Positions 46,501 through 60,500 of a stretch of 64,000 nt of DNA are shown here, piece after piece. A program made the translations under genes and the position numbers. The DNA is from Tubiluchus corallicola. Taxonomy: Eukaryota > Priapulida > Priapulimorpha > Priapulimorphida > Tubiluchidae. Under the pieces are notes generated by a model that was not told the DNA's origin, did no database searches, and saw only the letters and a list, made by a program, of their open reading frames with translations. The first letter of the stretch is position 1. Each line of letters starts with the position of its first letter. Where the stretch lies: assembly GCA_030141605.1 (NCBI GenBank), contig JAQGDQ010002372.1:310001-374000 (forward strand), read 5' to 3'.

Positions 46501-49500
46501 CTATTGTTTTAGAGAACTACTTTCCAAGCCTAACTTGACTTGGTTGGTTATGATTATTACCTATATTGAAAACTCCATTATGCACTGTATAGGATACATA
46601 AATTTATACATTTTAAGGTGAGATCCGTCTAAATTGTACAAGTGTCATCCACCCTGCACATTTTGAATAGGGATAATATTAAAAACCCATTAAACAAATT
46701 TTCATTAATTGCCATAGCAATTTCAGCGGCATACCCAGATTAATGATTTTCCATGCTTCCATTGTAAAATATTACTTCCTGGGCCAAACACAAATTGCTG
46801 CGCCGTCCCATACCAGTTTTGAAATCAATTTGTGTGATATTATCAGTATGCGCGATTACTGCAGAAATTGCGTGTACAGATTTTTAAAGCTATTAAGATT
46901 TTATAGAATAAAACATCGAAAACTTGAAAGGTTTTAAATTATAGAACTTATAGATGTTCAAAGACGTATCAGCGAAACAGTGTATAATATAATTAATATT
47001 TAAATTTGTTAAAAAATTCTTAACTATATGCTTAATCTACTGCATGCGTGAGCCCTTTTCTGTTCCTAACTATAACGATTTATAAGCGCTTACCTGTAGA
47101 GGGTTGAACATACAACGCCCAAACATTAATTTATTACGAATCCACTAAAACATGGCATAATAAATGTCAGATTGCATGACATCATTTGACATGGGATATT
47201 TACTGTACTATGTGTTTCACCCTTTGGCGGCCCATTTGGGCGGGTTATTAATTAATTGATTGTTTAAGGTCAGTGGGGCGTCCAGAATAATACGTTTCAA
47301 GTTATTTTCAAGTATTTATGGTAATGAAAGAATGTGTTAATACTCAGCAACAATTATTTTTTATAATCTCTTGTTAGCTCGACTTATGTTACTTACTGAA
47401 TGCATAGCAAATTTCTAGTTTTGTAGATAACTTAACAAACCTCTATGTACATTGAACATTCGCCAAAGTGGGACTAACAGTTACTATGCCTAGATCATTA
47501 CTGCGTCTGTTACAAATTTCCAATACCTGTTTGCTTAGCAGCTTTGCAAATAAAACTTATGTGATTACTGCTCCAGTTATTAAAACTTGACATTGTGTGT
47601 TAAATTAATATTTTGCAGCTGATGGATAGATTTCTGCCTAATGTAACGTGTTCTACTTTTCAAACTAGGAATGTCTGAAAAACTGACTTGTAGACATAGT
47701 TTCTAATTTCCTGGTAGAAATAATTTTGTTAGACTTATTGGGCTTAAATGGACTCCTCATGTTTCCGGCTTGTAATACCATCGAACCTCTCATCTACTGT
47801 TTTTGTTCCATCTCAGTTGGTTACATTTAATCAGTTTTAAACAAGATTGTGCTGGTACTTCTTCTGCTTAATTCACATTTTTATTGTCTAATGTTCCCAT
47901 AACCATGGTCTCTCAGGACAATGATTACTTGTTCCACATGCAGTCTCTGAAATCACTTTGCCAAAAATTGATTTGTTAAAAGTTTTTTATTATTTGTACT
48001 TCTAGTTTCTCAGTCTACTGGTTCCTCTGTGCCATTTAGGGTTTAAATTGTTCTCGTATTCTCAGAGCAGAAAATTGTCACCAACAAAATTAAACGTAAT
48101 TGTCACTAACAAAATTGATTAACAAAAATACTCCTCAAGTCTTAGGTACCAGAAACCATATCTAACTATTAGTGTGACGGTGGCACGGGATACAAAGACA
48201 ACTCACTGCTTCCGTTGCTTTGTAGTTTTGTCTGTACAAAAAAGCATAGTGATGAGTTTGAATATTCATCGTTGGTTTGGTAATTGCTTTCTAAATGCGT
48301 CAAACTCATCTAAGGCACACATTTTAGCAATTACATGGCTGGGAGTTGTGCTTGTCGAATGTGACATGACAATACCAGTGATGAATGAGGAGTGTGACAT
48401 CTAACCGCAGGCCATAAAACAATTCCGAGATGTTTGTTGGGGTCACATCTGTGAGCCTAGATTTGAAAGTTAAAACTACTGTCTGGAAATCCGATTTAAA
48501 AGTTTCAATATGTAGAGGCAATGTGCCAAAGTTACACGCTGACAGTTTTTATTGCAAGAAGATTAGATCAAGAAGGATAAATATATATCTGTCATTAGTC
48601 TCAGTCCCTTCTAAGGCCTTTGATTTGATGATCTCGATTGTAATTTATGTTTGTTTAGCGTAGACTATTGATTAAAAATGTTTGCTGACTTTATTTTATT
48701 TTATTTTAAATTTTGCACGTTCACGTAATATTTTGTTATTGTATTCCGTGAGAAAATAGTACATTATTAATGTTAAGTCAAAGAAATGAGCTAAGTCAAC
48801 CGGTCGCCAGCAATTACCCTGGATGCTTCAGGTTTCATAGCTTAAAGTTGACTCTAACACGGTGCGATTAGTAGCAAGCTCCTCAATGTACCTGCTAAAT
48901 ATGACACCAAACTTATGTCAATTTTTGCACCAAACCAGAGTGAAAAAGGAGGTGAAAATAGGGAAAGATGCTGGCGAAAAAAAAACTAACTCAAGAAATC
49001 GCACCGTTACGGCAAATTAACACCAGTCGTTAACATGCTCCATCGGGTTTTGGGGCTTAACCAATTGAAACTCTCCACGTGGCGCCACAAAAGGACGCAG
49101 CGACTCGTTTGTAATCTGAGCGACGATTTGGCAACCTATCCCCAAATAATATCTACTCTCCTATATATATATATATATATATATATGCATTATTATGAAA
49201 TTTGAAAATGCTCTCTCCCAAACTTTTTGATTGATTTCGATTCGATAAAACGGTTCCTTTCGCTCCAGATTTGCTGTATTCATGAACTATACATTTATGT
49301 CTCTCTTGATACTTCAAAAGCAGTGAATCAGTTCTCAGTGGTTTCTTTCATCCTCAGTCTTCTCTCGAAAAATTTCTGGAGGCACCGAAGCACAATATTT
49401 TCTTTCGCTTATTCACGACTCAGACATAAATGCAGTGAAATTTTAAAGAGACTGCAAAGCTGTAATGCGCAGAATCGGTCTGCTTTTTATTTTAACCAAA

Positions 49501-52500
49501 AGGTCCACAGGGGATTTTTTACAGATCCGTGACAGATACGCAATTGCAGTATATCTGTTGTGTTCAATGGACCTACTCACTTCATGAAGTTGCACTAGCT
49601 TTCACTTTGAGCTCTTCCACTGGTTTACACTCAGAGCCAGTGATCTTCATGATCTTCATTTCGCACCTAAGAGTTATCTGTTGTTCTGGCTTAGATGTAT
49701 TGCTTATCCCTGTATGTAAAAGTAAGGTGAGAAACCACGTCCCTCCATTCGTTAAGAAAATCTTTGAGGCCTGGGAACATTGAATATGGACCTTGCTGAT
49801 GTTGCCATGATGCCATCATTGTTCTGCTTTTTCTCACTCCGTTTCAAATGCAGTAGGTTCTGTCACATACTCCAGCGACTCAGGACCCGCTTCGGAGCTT
49901 TCATCTCTATTTTTGTGGCTTGACCATGTCTACTCAAGTGTTCTTAAGACTTTTTCTTTACTGGAACTTTCACTTAAACTGAGTAAAATTTCATTATCAT
50001 GAAAATATAATAAGCATGATCGTACTTTGCCCATTAAATTTAATAACGCCAATATTTTCTACGTGCGGCTTTTATGGTTTTTGAATTCATGGGTTTGGTC
50101 TGACCCAAATGTTTAGAAAGCTACAGTTTCGTTTATAACAAGTGTGTTTCAAGTCAAGTGAATTACTGTCTGCTTGTTATGTACACAGCTTGATTTTACA
50201 GTAGTCTAACAACAATTATATCCAAGTAACAGCTTTCCTGTACCGTGACAGTCGCTCAGTAAAATTGTAACAAGTTTTCAAAACAACCGTCGCATTGAGC
50301 TTAGACTAATGGTTTAGTGTTTAAACAATTAATTTTAAAATCTCGGGATTGGAAGATCATTGACCAGGGACAATACCACGTTTGTTTGCCCTCATTTCCT
50401 TTTACTCTTCGTATGACCATAAACTAAGCTTAAAATGGGAATGGTATTACCTGTAAATGGTCTGTTTTGGGACGTGCAGTCCCAGGATCACTACACCTAA
50501 AAAGGTTGACATTCCACGTGGTGGCAATTCTTTATAGAATACCTCATTTTACAAGCGCTATCCAATAAAGTTGAACTATATTTTATATACATATAACCAA
50601 GTAACCGATACTTTCCAATAAACTGCGCTCATTGTATAAAAGTATGTTCATGTAGTTTCCCTGTGGCTATATTGAAATTTTTAAACACTTTCTCACTGTG
50701 TGCCAAGATGGCATGCGTGGCAATTTCGGACAATAAATTTTAAAAAAATCATTTTTGCTGGTGTACGTTTTTGTATTCAAAGCACAACCAGAAATCTGAG
50801 AATACGTCTGACAATGTAATTGGATACAACTTGGCTTTCGGTTGACAGACCACTTGCGGAATGCAGCAGTAAACTTACTGTGTTTTGTTACTTTTCTAAA
50901 TTGTATTATTGTAACAGTCACAAATGTTCGCAATGCCTGTTTACCCGCCGGGTCATTGGCTTGCATCAGTTACTTGTTATTCTATTTCAGTTAGTGTAAT
51001 TGGCCGGATAATTATGTCTCGTATAGTAAATTTACTATCAAGCAATAAACGCTGTACAAGCAGGGACAGTCTTTGTTTTCCAAACTGCTGGCACGTAAAT
51101 ATCACTGGTTAAACGAGAAAACCCTTTTTTATGATTGGTTCTAAATTTTGTTAGCACTTTTTATTTTTTCAGCGTAACCATGGATGCGTTCAAGGACACG
51201 TCAACAAAAAAGTATAGCATTATTAAGAGTGGTTCATTATGTTGAAACCATTCTGTTACTTGGCATGCTTTGAACAAATATATTTGTTTCTAAGCTGATG
51301 CTTGTTTTTGACCAAGATTGTGTTTCAAACCTTGGATGTTTATCCTTTGAAGCTCATATTGAAACTCTTTCTTTCATTGTACAGGATTTTGTTCTTAATT
51401 AATTGCACAACTTTCCTTTCTCAGGATTGGAAAAAAGAGGGCAACCCCATGTTTACATGTTGGCAAAGGGGAAAGTGGAGGAGATGAAATTCAAAAATCA
51501 CGAGCGATGTCTAAAAATTACTGCTGAATTGCAAGCAGGTCGAACAGTGTTTCTTTCTTTTGGAAGTGATGCTGAAATTTCAAAATGGCTGAGAAAATGC
51601 ATGAAGGTAATTAGCCATTATCTGTTAGACATGTACAGTGGCAAGGATGATAGTCTTTAAAATATTTAATTTAAGTGGACCAACAACACTACCCCTAATT
51701 CCAGTAATCACAAGTTCGTGTGAGGTTGGCACGATTTTGTCTGCCCTTAATGACTCAAAATTATAACACCCTTTATGTGTTCTGGTTTACGTATTTTTTG
51801 CTGTTAAATTACAGTTTGTAAACTTTAGCAGCTTATTATCGGTAGTTTTTTTACTTGTTAACTTACTTCTTTAGTTTACCTGTGTTATTTTGTTCAACAC
51901 TTCATGAGACTAACAACCCATTTACGTCATTATTAATTGGACAAATTTGTGCAGTGCTGCAACAAGCAAAAGTTTTGTGACTTGGGCTATTTCTATTAAT
52001 GTATAGTAAAATATTATTAATATGATATATCTATTCCTCCGTAATATGACTAAAATGTGCAAACCGTTCTGAAACTGGACTTTTAATGGCCTTTTTCTTG
52101 GGTTTTGAGGCCACTTGTGTAACTTCCACTAACTGCTTAATTTTTACATTATATGTGTTCCTAATTTCAGGCAGTAGCAAAGTTACCAAATTTAGCAGAT
52201 TTGTCCAATAACCATTTGGAATACATCCCAGAAAATCTGTTTGTGAATGATCGCTTATCTCAGCTGAATCTTCGACACAATGCACTAAAGGAAAGACCTA
52301 TAGAGGAAGATATTTACACAATTGGTAGGTGCAAAATCAAAATTGATTCCAAATTGCTTAGCTATCTAGTTATTTCTAACATAAAAAATATGGTAGCATA
52401 CAATTACGTAAAATTTGAATTACTTCTTTTCGTCCAATATTCATTCGGCTTTTTCTGTTATTTAAGTGTGCCATCTGGAACGTTAGTTGTTTTAAAATTG

Positions 52501-54568
52501 TAATTAATGAAATTAGATTTAGTTCATTTCACAACAGGTCTTAGCTTGATCTCACAATATGCTGATGTGCTGAAAGAATATGCGGGGTTTAATAAAAGTA
52601 CTAAAATACAATTTAACGACTGTAAGATAGATGATCAAAATTTACATGCAGTATTGTATGTGTGAATATAACAGACACTACTTAGCCTTAATGTATCCTA
52701 AAATAATAATGACATTGTGCAAAGCATTAATTTCACCTCCACTTGCAGCTCAGTTGATCTTTAGTTTTTCCGTGTGTTCAGAGTGTGAATTCGTTACCCA
52801 CAAGTTGCGCCTCAGGCCTTCATGAATATGTGACTGTTTTATAGTTGTTAGTCTGGCATATTTATTGACTAATGCATTATGCAAAATAACAGAACTTATA
52901 TACTTTTATAACAAACCGTTATGTATGCAGTTCTATATTCGTTTAAACTTGATAATGATATATTTATATTTTAAAATTATTGAAGGTAGGACATAAGTAG
53001 CAAACATCTACATTTTAATTATTTGGATCAACTTCAATTACTATGTGGAAATGTACAATGTATTGTTTGCATATACTTCACTTTTTTCATTACTTCAACA
53101 AACTCGTTTTCATATTCAAGTAACTAAAGCCATTGTAACAATTTCCACAAGTGTTCCACAAAGAAACACAAATTTGTTTTAAATACGAGTTTAAATTAAT
53201 TTCATAAATTATTTAAAGTAGTTTTCTTAATTGCATGCCTGCTGTTTCTACAAGTCCTTTATAGTGTTCCTATTGTACCGTGACATTGAGTTTTCGACTT
53301 CATGCATTACCTAATAAATTTAGACCTGTTTCAAACCTTTACAATAAACACCATAAATTTTCTTGAGAGTCAGTTCTGCCCACTTGCTTCTGACATAAAT
53401 CATAGATCAGAACACCCATATTTATTTGAAGTGTTTTCCCTTATACTGACGTTATAAAGATCATTAAAGCATTAGCCACCGCCCAGTTAACCTTGCCACC
53501 TCCGATTGTGCTTCATTGTGGCTTATAGGTATGTGGTGCATGTAAACAAACTGATTTAGTAACCTTGTTAAAAATGGACAAAAACTGTTTTGTTTCCTTA
53601 TTCATCTGTGAATGTCTTTTTCTTAAGAATTACGTAGTAAATGTGCTTTTTAAAGAAAACTTTGCTGTTTTGGGATCATGTAGAGGCGTATAATTGCACA
53701 TATACAACTGGGAGAATATTTTCTATGTTTATACCATTGATATTGTGCACAGCAACTGAACACTGAAACTATAACTAAAACAGTATAAGGAGTGTCGGGA
53801 AATGATTGTCCCACCACCACTCCCCAGGAGAAACCAATAAGAATGGATAAATACTGATAAAACCATGAGAAAGAACATTTTATATCTGAGTAAGAAACAT
53901 TAATTTTGTCTTGCTAGGTAGTACTTTGTTATTTGCAGCTTGCAGGGCCGTAAATGGACAGGGTACAATTTGCATTGGTTTCTCAGTGGGAGTGATGTCT
54001 TTATCTTTTTTTCAAGAATGTTGGTGATTTTTTCTGATAACAAGTTTCGAAAAAATTAAAAAAAACTTTAAATAAGAAATATTTTACTGATTGAAATGTG
54101 TATGTTCATATCTGCTAATGATTACTTTTAAGTACAGCCAAAGCTTTCATTTCCAGACACCCTGTACTTAAATATAATTCATTGTATGTAATCTTTCTAG
54201 TTACCATATGAAGGTTAAGATTGGTTATAGTAATTATATGTCATCTTTGTATCATCTTGCTATGCAAAAAGATTAAATTTGTTCTGCAATGAATATGTGT
54301 GTTGACTTCAGGCGTAAGTTAAATGCTATAAAGATTTTTGAATACTACAGAGGTCAGCCGACCTTTCCCTCAACATTTAACAGTTTATGACTATTACAGG
54401 ATGGGTGGATGATTTGCCCAGCTTTCAGAATCTCCATACTCTGAATCTATCAGATAACGACATCTTCATATTCCCCAGTGCCATATGCCACATAACTACA
54501 CTGCAAGAGCTGAATGTATCCAGTAATAAAATTGAAGAACTTCCACCAATAATAGCCGAGCTTACAAA
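39993..54568 (+). CDS. PHLPP-type PH domain leucine-rich repeat protein phosphatase, 5' part
   Basis: Five coding exons on the plus strand join in frame: 39993-40593, 46082-46216, 51425-51606, 52171-52324, 54400-54568. Junction phases are 1, 1, 0, 1, and 2 at the last donor (AAA|GTAAGT). They encode about 413 residues: a Ser-rich N terminus, an RA-like region, a PH domain split over exons 2-3, and the first leucine-rich repeats in exons 4-5. PHLPP enzymes are PP2C-type phosphatases that dephosphorylate the hydrophobic motif of AKT and PKC (family knowledge). The remaining LRRs and the PP2C domain are not in the part I could resolve, so the gene runs beyond 54568 and probably past the window end. 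The RA-PH-LRR order distinguishes it from other LRR proteins. The start is the first ATG before a continuous frame; no upstream in-frame ATG was chosen because the divergent EFHC1 gene lies close. Confidence 0.85.
40594..46081. other. PHLPP intron 1
   Basis: 5.5 kb. It contains the decayed LINE at about 41880-45470; the remainder is AT-rich without recognisable exons. Confidence 0.75.
41880..45470 (+). mobile_element. Degenerate CR1/L2-like non-LTR retrotransposon (LINE)
   Basis: Order on the plus strand: an ORF1-like piece (41926-42370) with a charged coiled coil (EIRKKQNDLGRKYSNIKKQK) and CAKNIVVFGLAEPE, broken by a frameshift near 42225; then APE-type endonuclease fragments (LLSWNIHS at about 42478, DIICLQEIS, FIIGDLNVRCGQC near 42830); then reverse-transcriptase fragments (EVNNTIISLKPNKSPGC near 43370, KLVVLQKGSRHDCNNYHGIS near 43540, and a palm piece GVRQAASS with FINPLIKRLA near 43940-44010 where the catalytic Asp pair is not preserved); then a C-terminal piece (44490-44936). 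The 3' end has AATAAAATTT near 45450. Many stops and frameshifts make it inactive. It has the same orientation as PHLPP. The exact LINE clade is inference. Confidence 0.75.
46082..46216 (+). CDS. PHLPP exon 2: first half of PH domain
   Basis: 135 nt between TTTTTTTTCAG and CCTG|GTAAGC, phase 1 at both ends. Encodes GKPTQDGTFSRNN, then SGQLYVRKGKVFHQWAKRFV and ALSGTRLLVYPG. This is the beta1-beta3 pattern of a PH domain (G-x-L-x-V-R-K...W-x-x-RFV-x-L-x-G-x-x-L). The basic residues there could contact phosphoinositides, but PHLPP PH domains bind lipids weakly (family knowledge). Confidence 0.85.
46217..51424. other. PHLPP intron 2, possibly with an old retroelement on the minus strand
   Basis: 5.2 kb. 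A TA microsatellite lies at 49162-49186. Between about 47700 and 49800 the minus strand has broken frames with coding-like composition (48324-48521; 49540-49770), which may be remnants of an old retroelement. I cannot assign a family, and chance is possible. No PHLPP exon was recognised inside. Confidence 0.4.
49162..49186. repeat. (TA)n microsatellite
   Basis: Twelve uninterrupted TA units in PHLPP intron 2. Confidence 0.9.
51425..51606 (+). CDS. PHLPP exon 3: second half of PH domain
   Basis: 182 nt, acceptor TTTCTCAG|GA, donor ATGAAG|GTAATT, phase 1 in and phase 0 out. Encodes LEKRGQPHVYMLAKGKVEEM, then HERCLKITAELQAGRTVFLS and FGSDAEISKWLRKCMK. The closing helix carries the invariant PH-domain Trp (SKWLRKC). 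Confidence 0.85.
52171..52324 (+). CDS. PHLPP exon 4: start of the leucine-rich repeats
   Basis: 154 nt after CTAATTTCAG, donor ATTG|GTAGGT. Encodes AVAKLPNLADLSNNHLEYIP, ENLFVNDRLSQLNLRHNALK and ERPIEEDIYTIG. The DLSNNHLEYIPENLF and LSQLNLRHNAL strings match the first LRRs of PHLPP. Confidence 0.85.
54400..54568 (+). CDS. PHLPP exon 5: leucine-rich repeats
   Basis: 169 nt, acceptor ATTACAG, donor AAA|GTAAGT (phase 2). Encodes GWVDDLPSFQNLHTLNLSDN, then IFIFPSAICHITTLQELNVS and SNKIEELPPIIAELTK: two typical LRR units ending where the next exon should continue the solenoid. Confidence 0.85.
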
Positions 54569-57500
54569 GTAAGTATGTTTGCTATTTCATTTAATATGTA
54601 ATTCCCTTCCAACAAACTCGTATCATTTCTGGGAAAAAGGTCATTTTGCAAATTAAGTCTGGGTTTGCTTATTAAAAGCAGTGATGTATTCTGTTGTTTT
54701 TGCTTAGGACACCTTTTATTTATTCCTTGTTGTACTTGTGTTTAGTGTACATACATATATAACTGTATAGTACTTAGCATGTTAAAACATGAAAAATCTA
54801 GCAGAACTGGTGCTAAAACCCACAATTACCGGAGTCTAATTCCTGCACGCACTGCGACAAAACAACTTGTGTCAAGGATGGGAGAACTACCAATTTTCGT
54901 GTGCAATCACCATATTTTACAGAAAGTATAGAGAATTTGCTGTATGTGTCGGATTTGGCAGTTGTTAGCCCAAATGGATAGCATCAGAATGATAAATTAT
55001 ATTTATATAATTACTGTTATCTGTCAGTTTGTCATTAATATTAGCACACCGTAAGAATAAACTGTGGTATAACTTTATGATATTCTTTTAATCAAAATAA
55101 TGCTTAGCTTTATTAAATCTGACTTGTAATTTTTAGTTCTCTGGGAACTTCTTCTTAGACAGATAGAATGTAAGCACTTGAGTGTGATATCAGAAAACCT
55201 ATTTATTGAAATTGTTAAAGCATAAAGATATGATTGATTAGGGGGCTACAATTGACTATTGAGCAAAGCATAAACCCCAGTACATGTACAATAAGCACTT
55301 CAAATAGCATTTACGAATTTTTTTGCAAAGGAAGCATGTTGTTACGTTTAAGGGGAAATAAATGTTGGCTGATCTCCTTCTAGCTAAATTACACCTTTTG
55401 TAAATTATAGTGAACGTTTTTCCAAGCATGTGACCTGAGGTGGTCAATGTAATTATTCTTTTTACTTAACATTGATTACAGGTTGACTTTCGTTGTAATT
55501 TTTAAGCGCCGTTTAGTTGTTCTATTGTGCCTCGATACATCCGTCCAAAGCTTCGCATACAAGCTTTTCCCAATTACAAATCACCTTTAGATGCTGTCTT
55601 TCTAGAGGAACTATATGCTATCTAATTTGATCTGCAAAAGTGTAAAAAGTGTAAGAATGGTATAATAAGAACTATTTATGTCAGTTAGGACATTTTTTGC
55701 TTTTACATGACACGTTTGTTTTCTTACCTGGTATTTCTTTGATCTGAACATGTAATTCTCAGTTGCAAATTGTTCACAGTCGTGTCGCTGAATGTCGTGT
55801 AACCTGAAGGCTGACAGGAATCTATATATTTTCTGGAAAATTGACAGTAAATTGTGTGAGAACTTGACCTATTGGTCGCTAACTGGGACGTAATCATCCT
55901 ATTGAAGCTTATTAGAGTGAACCTGAGGCTCTCTAGTGGCAGCGTGAGACTAGTTAGTTTGGCGAGAACTTGTATTTTAAACAGCACAAGCGCTTTATTG
56001 TTACATTTATATCATTTTATGGCATCCTTGAACATTTCTTGTCAAAGAGAAGGTGTAAACGCGATTAACAGGTAGTAAAAAACTCATATCGTGTAGGAGA
56101 GAAACCTGTTTAGAAGTGGTTTAGAAGGTTTTATTAATCGTAACCCATCAGCAGGCTTTTGCTATTTGGTAAATTTGATAATCTCTTAATTAGTTAGTTC
56201 ACCATGCTTGGTACTACCGATGTATTCATAGTATTTTACTCGTGGAACATAAGATGTTGAAATAATAGTACATTTCTAAACAGACGCTTCACGTTCTCAT
56301 AAAACAGCTAAACAATAAAGCACAACGACGAGGTACTCAAACAAATACTTTTTCTTTCAAGATATAAGTAAATTTCTAAGTACAACTGACACACCTGTAG
56401 TTGGGTACTGCATACATAATGAAGTTTTGGCACTAAAGTAAACTTACTTCAGTACTATTTTTTGAGACACAACCTTGAATACTTCTGTGTCTAGTAAACT
56501 GCATAATCATAATGTACCGTAGAGCATACCAAAATATTTAAAATCTAAATTTGCAAAAAACGAAAGGTATGTTATTGTTTAGCTGAAAGTGTCTTAATTT
56601 TCTTTTCTTTCACTTATTAAATTCTTTCACTGGCTTAGACTCCAGTTGTTTTGTTTGTTCTATTAAGTTTCTGTGAAATACATGTTTACAAAAAAATTCT
56701 CATATTCTTTCAACGTGGTCTCAACTACCTGTAGCTGAGTCTGATGTAGGAAATTACCAAAAAATGCTTTTAAATTTAAAAAAAGAGCTAAAACACAGTT
56801 CAAGGCTGTAAAAAGTAAAGACCACTTTGCTGGTACAAAAAATTCATTTCTGCATCTGCACAGAAAACTCTATAGACACACGAAAATGTTATCTAGTTGT
56901 GAATCTTGTAATTTCTAAAGAACACGAAAGTGACTAGAAGTTAGGAATCATGCAGAGCTGGTCCCTTAAGATGTTCATGTTGATGATGTCACGTTGGATC
57001 ATCATTATGCTTTCACGGGTGATTGTTCTCTTTTTCTGAAAAGCAATTTGGTCCACCTCTAATCTGGGTAATCTGTATTTTACGTTTCACTTCCTTCAGT
57101 CCTTATTACAGTAACTTGCTGGTCTTTCTTTTATTCAATGACCAACAGATTTTTACTTCAGTAAGTTGTATTAAGTACTGTAATTTTGTTAGCTTAACAT
57201 GGCACTTTAATATCTGCATGGTAACACTAATAAAATTCATCACTAATGTGGCACGTATTCAAAATATTCTACAACATGTAATTAAAAACAGACTCTGTAT
57301 ATTATATTAATAGTACAATCAGGTGAAGGTGAACTTCGCAAATATCTACTTGTATACTTAACTAGAGGAACAAGATGTTCGTGTTACATATTACCGACCT
57401 GTAAATACATGTGATATCGTGCAAAGCCACGAGCTTTTTGCACATAATTTGCTCCATCTTGTTACTTATTAAATTGAAGTAAAAATTGCTTACTTATTTA

Positions 57501-60500
57501 TTTTCGTAGAATTTCGGTTAAGAAGTTAGACACTAAAGCTTTGAAACTTAACTGTAAGTTTCTAATATTCTTTGATTTTTTATTCACCTGGATATTCAAT
57601 ATTTTAATTCTTATCCATTTACGCTAGTAAACTTGACCCAGAATACATGCTCTTGTTTTGCTTCGCTTGCCGATAAGTAAATTTCGGTTTTGGCAGTCAC
57701 GCATTCTTTTTCAAAATCGGATTTTGTGTGGAGGGGCGTCATTGTGATTTTCAGTGTCGTGGATTAAAATTCATTATGGAAATCGTGTTAAGACTTCTCT
57801 ATCCATTTGTTTAAATGCCAAAACACTATGCTTTTCTTGTCATGGACGACCTCTGAAAAAGCAGCATAGTGCAGGTTTAGTAATTAGTAATTGCTGTCTT
57901 AAGAGTTAGATGGTACAGGTCGTGACCATGTGTATATGGTCATACTGTAAGGTGATTACCCTCTGTAGTATTGTCTTTGACAACTTAATTGTCATGTAGA
58001 ACCGCCATCTTGTATCATCGTCTCTAGGTGAATCAGTTTGTTATACAAATCTCATTTGTAAATCAATTTTGTTGCTTAGTTGATTTGTCAATGCATTGTA
58101 TAACTAGGACGCATCGATGGTTTAAAATTCAACGCACAGCAATGGCGGAATTGGGTCTGTTTTTGTACCTTCCACAGTCTCATTTATAATTAGCGGTTCA
58201 TTAATTACACACGTTATATTGTGTGTTTTTACTCAAGCGACGCTATTTCCGGTCTAAAAGGTGACCCGATTCTAGCATATCCGGTTGATGGACGGTGCAT
58301 ATACACCGGCAAAATCCGATAAGTACAATTACCGTCACCTGTAGAAACAGCTCTTAAGATGGAAAGTACTGATTGTTTCTGCATAGGAAATGGCACTCAA
58401 TGCAGCTGCCTGGCATTTCTTGTGCATATAAGGGGCAGTATAGCGTACCCTCACTAGAAAAGTAAATGCCCATTCACAATTCTATGCCCTTCACTAAGTA
58501 ATTCATTTTTCATTTCGATACGTTGTGTGTGTTTATGTCGTTCTATATTCCTCAAATTCAGATACCTAGGACATGATAAATATTGCTAAGTTACAATATT
58601 ACTACACTCGCACGTGATTCCATATATAAGCATATTATTGTTTTTAGTATCACGATCAATGAATACTCTGAAGTTATGGCATTCAACAACTTAACCAATC
58701 TATAACATAATTACGCATTGTAATTGCAAGGATTGGTTCAGAATATCTATATCTTGTGTTCTGTATCTATTGGTGTTGGCGGCCATGACATTGTCAGTAA
58801 AGAAAGGAATGATGAGTACTGAATAATAAGATTTAGAACATGTATAGCTGTAAAAATAATTACTGTTGTAATAGTGTTATTAAAGGGTAGGTCTAGTGTG
58901 ATATGAGGGCACTTATACACTGAAAATCGCAAAAGTCTCTTTGTAAATTGCATTGAAATTGGTGAGGTATCAACATTTATATTGAAAGTATTATACTTCT
59001 GAGATGTTGCTATCGTAAATTGTGATCATAAGCAAGATGGACCAGGGCTTTTATTCAGCCTTTATTCATAGCCGTCGACTATTCCGCAAAACCAATTTTT
59101 CCTCATTTAATACATGACACTGATGAGTGTAAGTTATAGTCAGTTTCAGTTACCATACTACTTAAAATTTGCAGCTATATAATATATACATATATGTCTT
59201 TATTTGCCATAAATTAGATTACAATTATAATCTTCTTGCTATTTGGTGTTCACTAACTCACTAATTTCTAGAGAATAGTCTAAAGCCTAGGGATAAATAT
59301 ATTCTTATATAGAGTAATATGATGTGTTATTTGGAATAATCCTGAGTATTATATAGGACAGAAGTTCAACCGCTGGTGATTATGTATTTTAAAAGTCTCT
59401 TGCGTGCTGGAATCATAAATTAAATTTTTTCTCTTTAATGAAAGTGCAATTACTATTGTTGCTGTAGACACTCAAGAACATTGGAAAAGTGTTCTGAAAC
59501 TCTGTGCCTGCGCCATAAACTGTAATAAACATGTCTTCGTACTGTATTTGCGGAAGTAGACTACGCATACTATATCGTGGGGGCAAATGGACACGTTTTT
59601 TCTCGAAAATGTTTGAGCGAAAGTACGTTAAGACAGCTTCCCGCGGTTATTGGGCAGCCGGAATTACATGAACGCAAATATTAGAGGTAGAAAGTCCCGG
59701 ATTAAATGCTTTGTTCGATACACGAGAAAATAGTATATCAAGATTTGCTATCTCCGGTACGAGGATACCCTGATATCTTGGTTAATCCCATGGTTATCTT
59801 GAATAACAACAACATAATAGATTTTGAAAAGTTTAAGAATTTATCAAGGTACGGTTATTGTGTCCTCTCTGCGTGTTACTGATAGAAATCTTCGGCCGTT
59901 AAACTGTCTGGTAAATGTAGGCTGCTTCTAATCAACGTAACAGTAATTGGACCATCTTTAGCCTCGCTGTAGTTGCTAGTTTATTTGATTTCAAGATGCT
60001 TCACTTTCGTTGAATGTCACTACAATACTAAGGTAAGGTAATAAACTTATCATACTATATATAAGGCTGCATAGATAGTATGATATCAGGATATTCATAC
60101 AAATCACAAAGTAAAAAAGTATTCAGTTTAAGACAACAATTTAGAAGCTATTCAAGCTAGAATAATTTATGGTATTAGCAATGATATTATGTGAGACAAA
60201 TTAAAAATTCTACTATACCACTAATACTGTACTACGATGACGGCGACGACTATTGCTGCCGCTGCCACTTATCTACTTATCTATCGTACTTACTACAACC
60301 TATTTTATTGGAATACTTTGGGTATTATACGAATACGATCCAGTTCGATACGTGTAAATATGCTTTTGAAAATATTGAATGAAGTGTTCACCAGTTTTTT
60401 CTTCAAAGCACGTACAAAACATTTTTGTTGATATCAGACAACAGTAACTATTATTGCACTCCCACATTACCTGTAGCGACGCTGTAAAATTCATGCAGAG

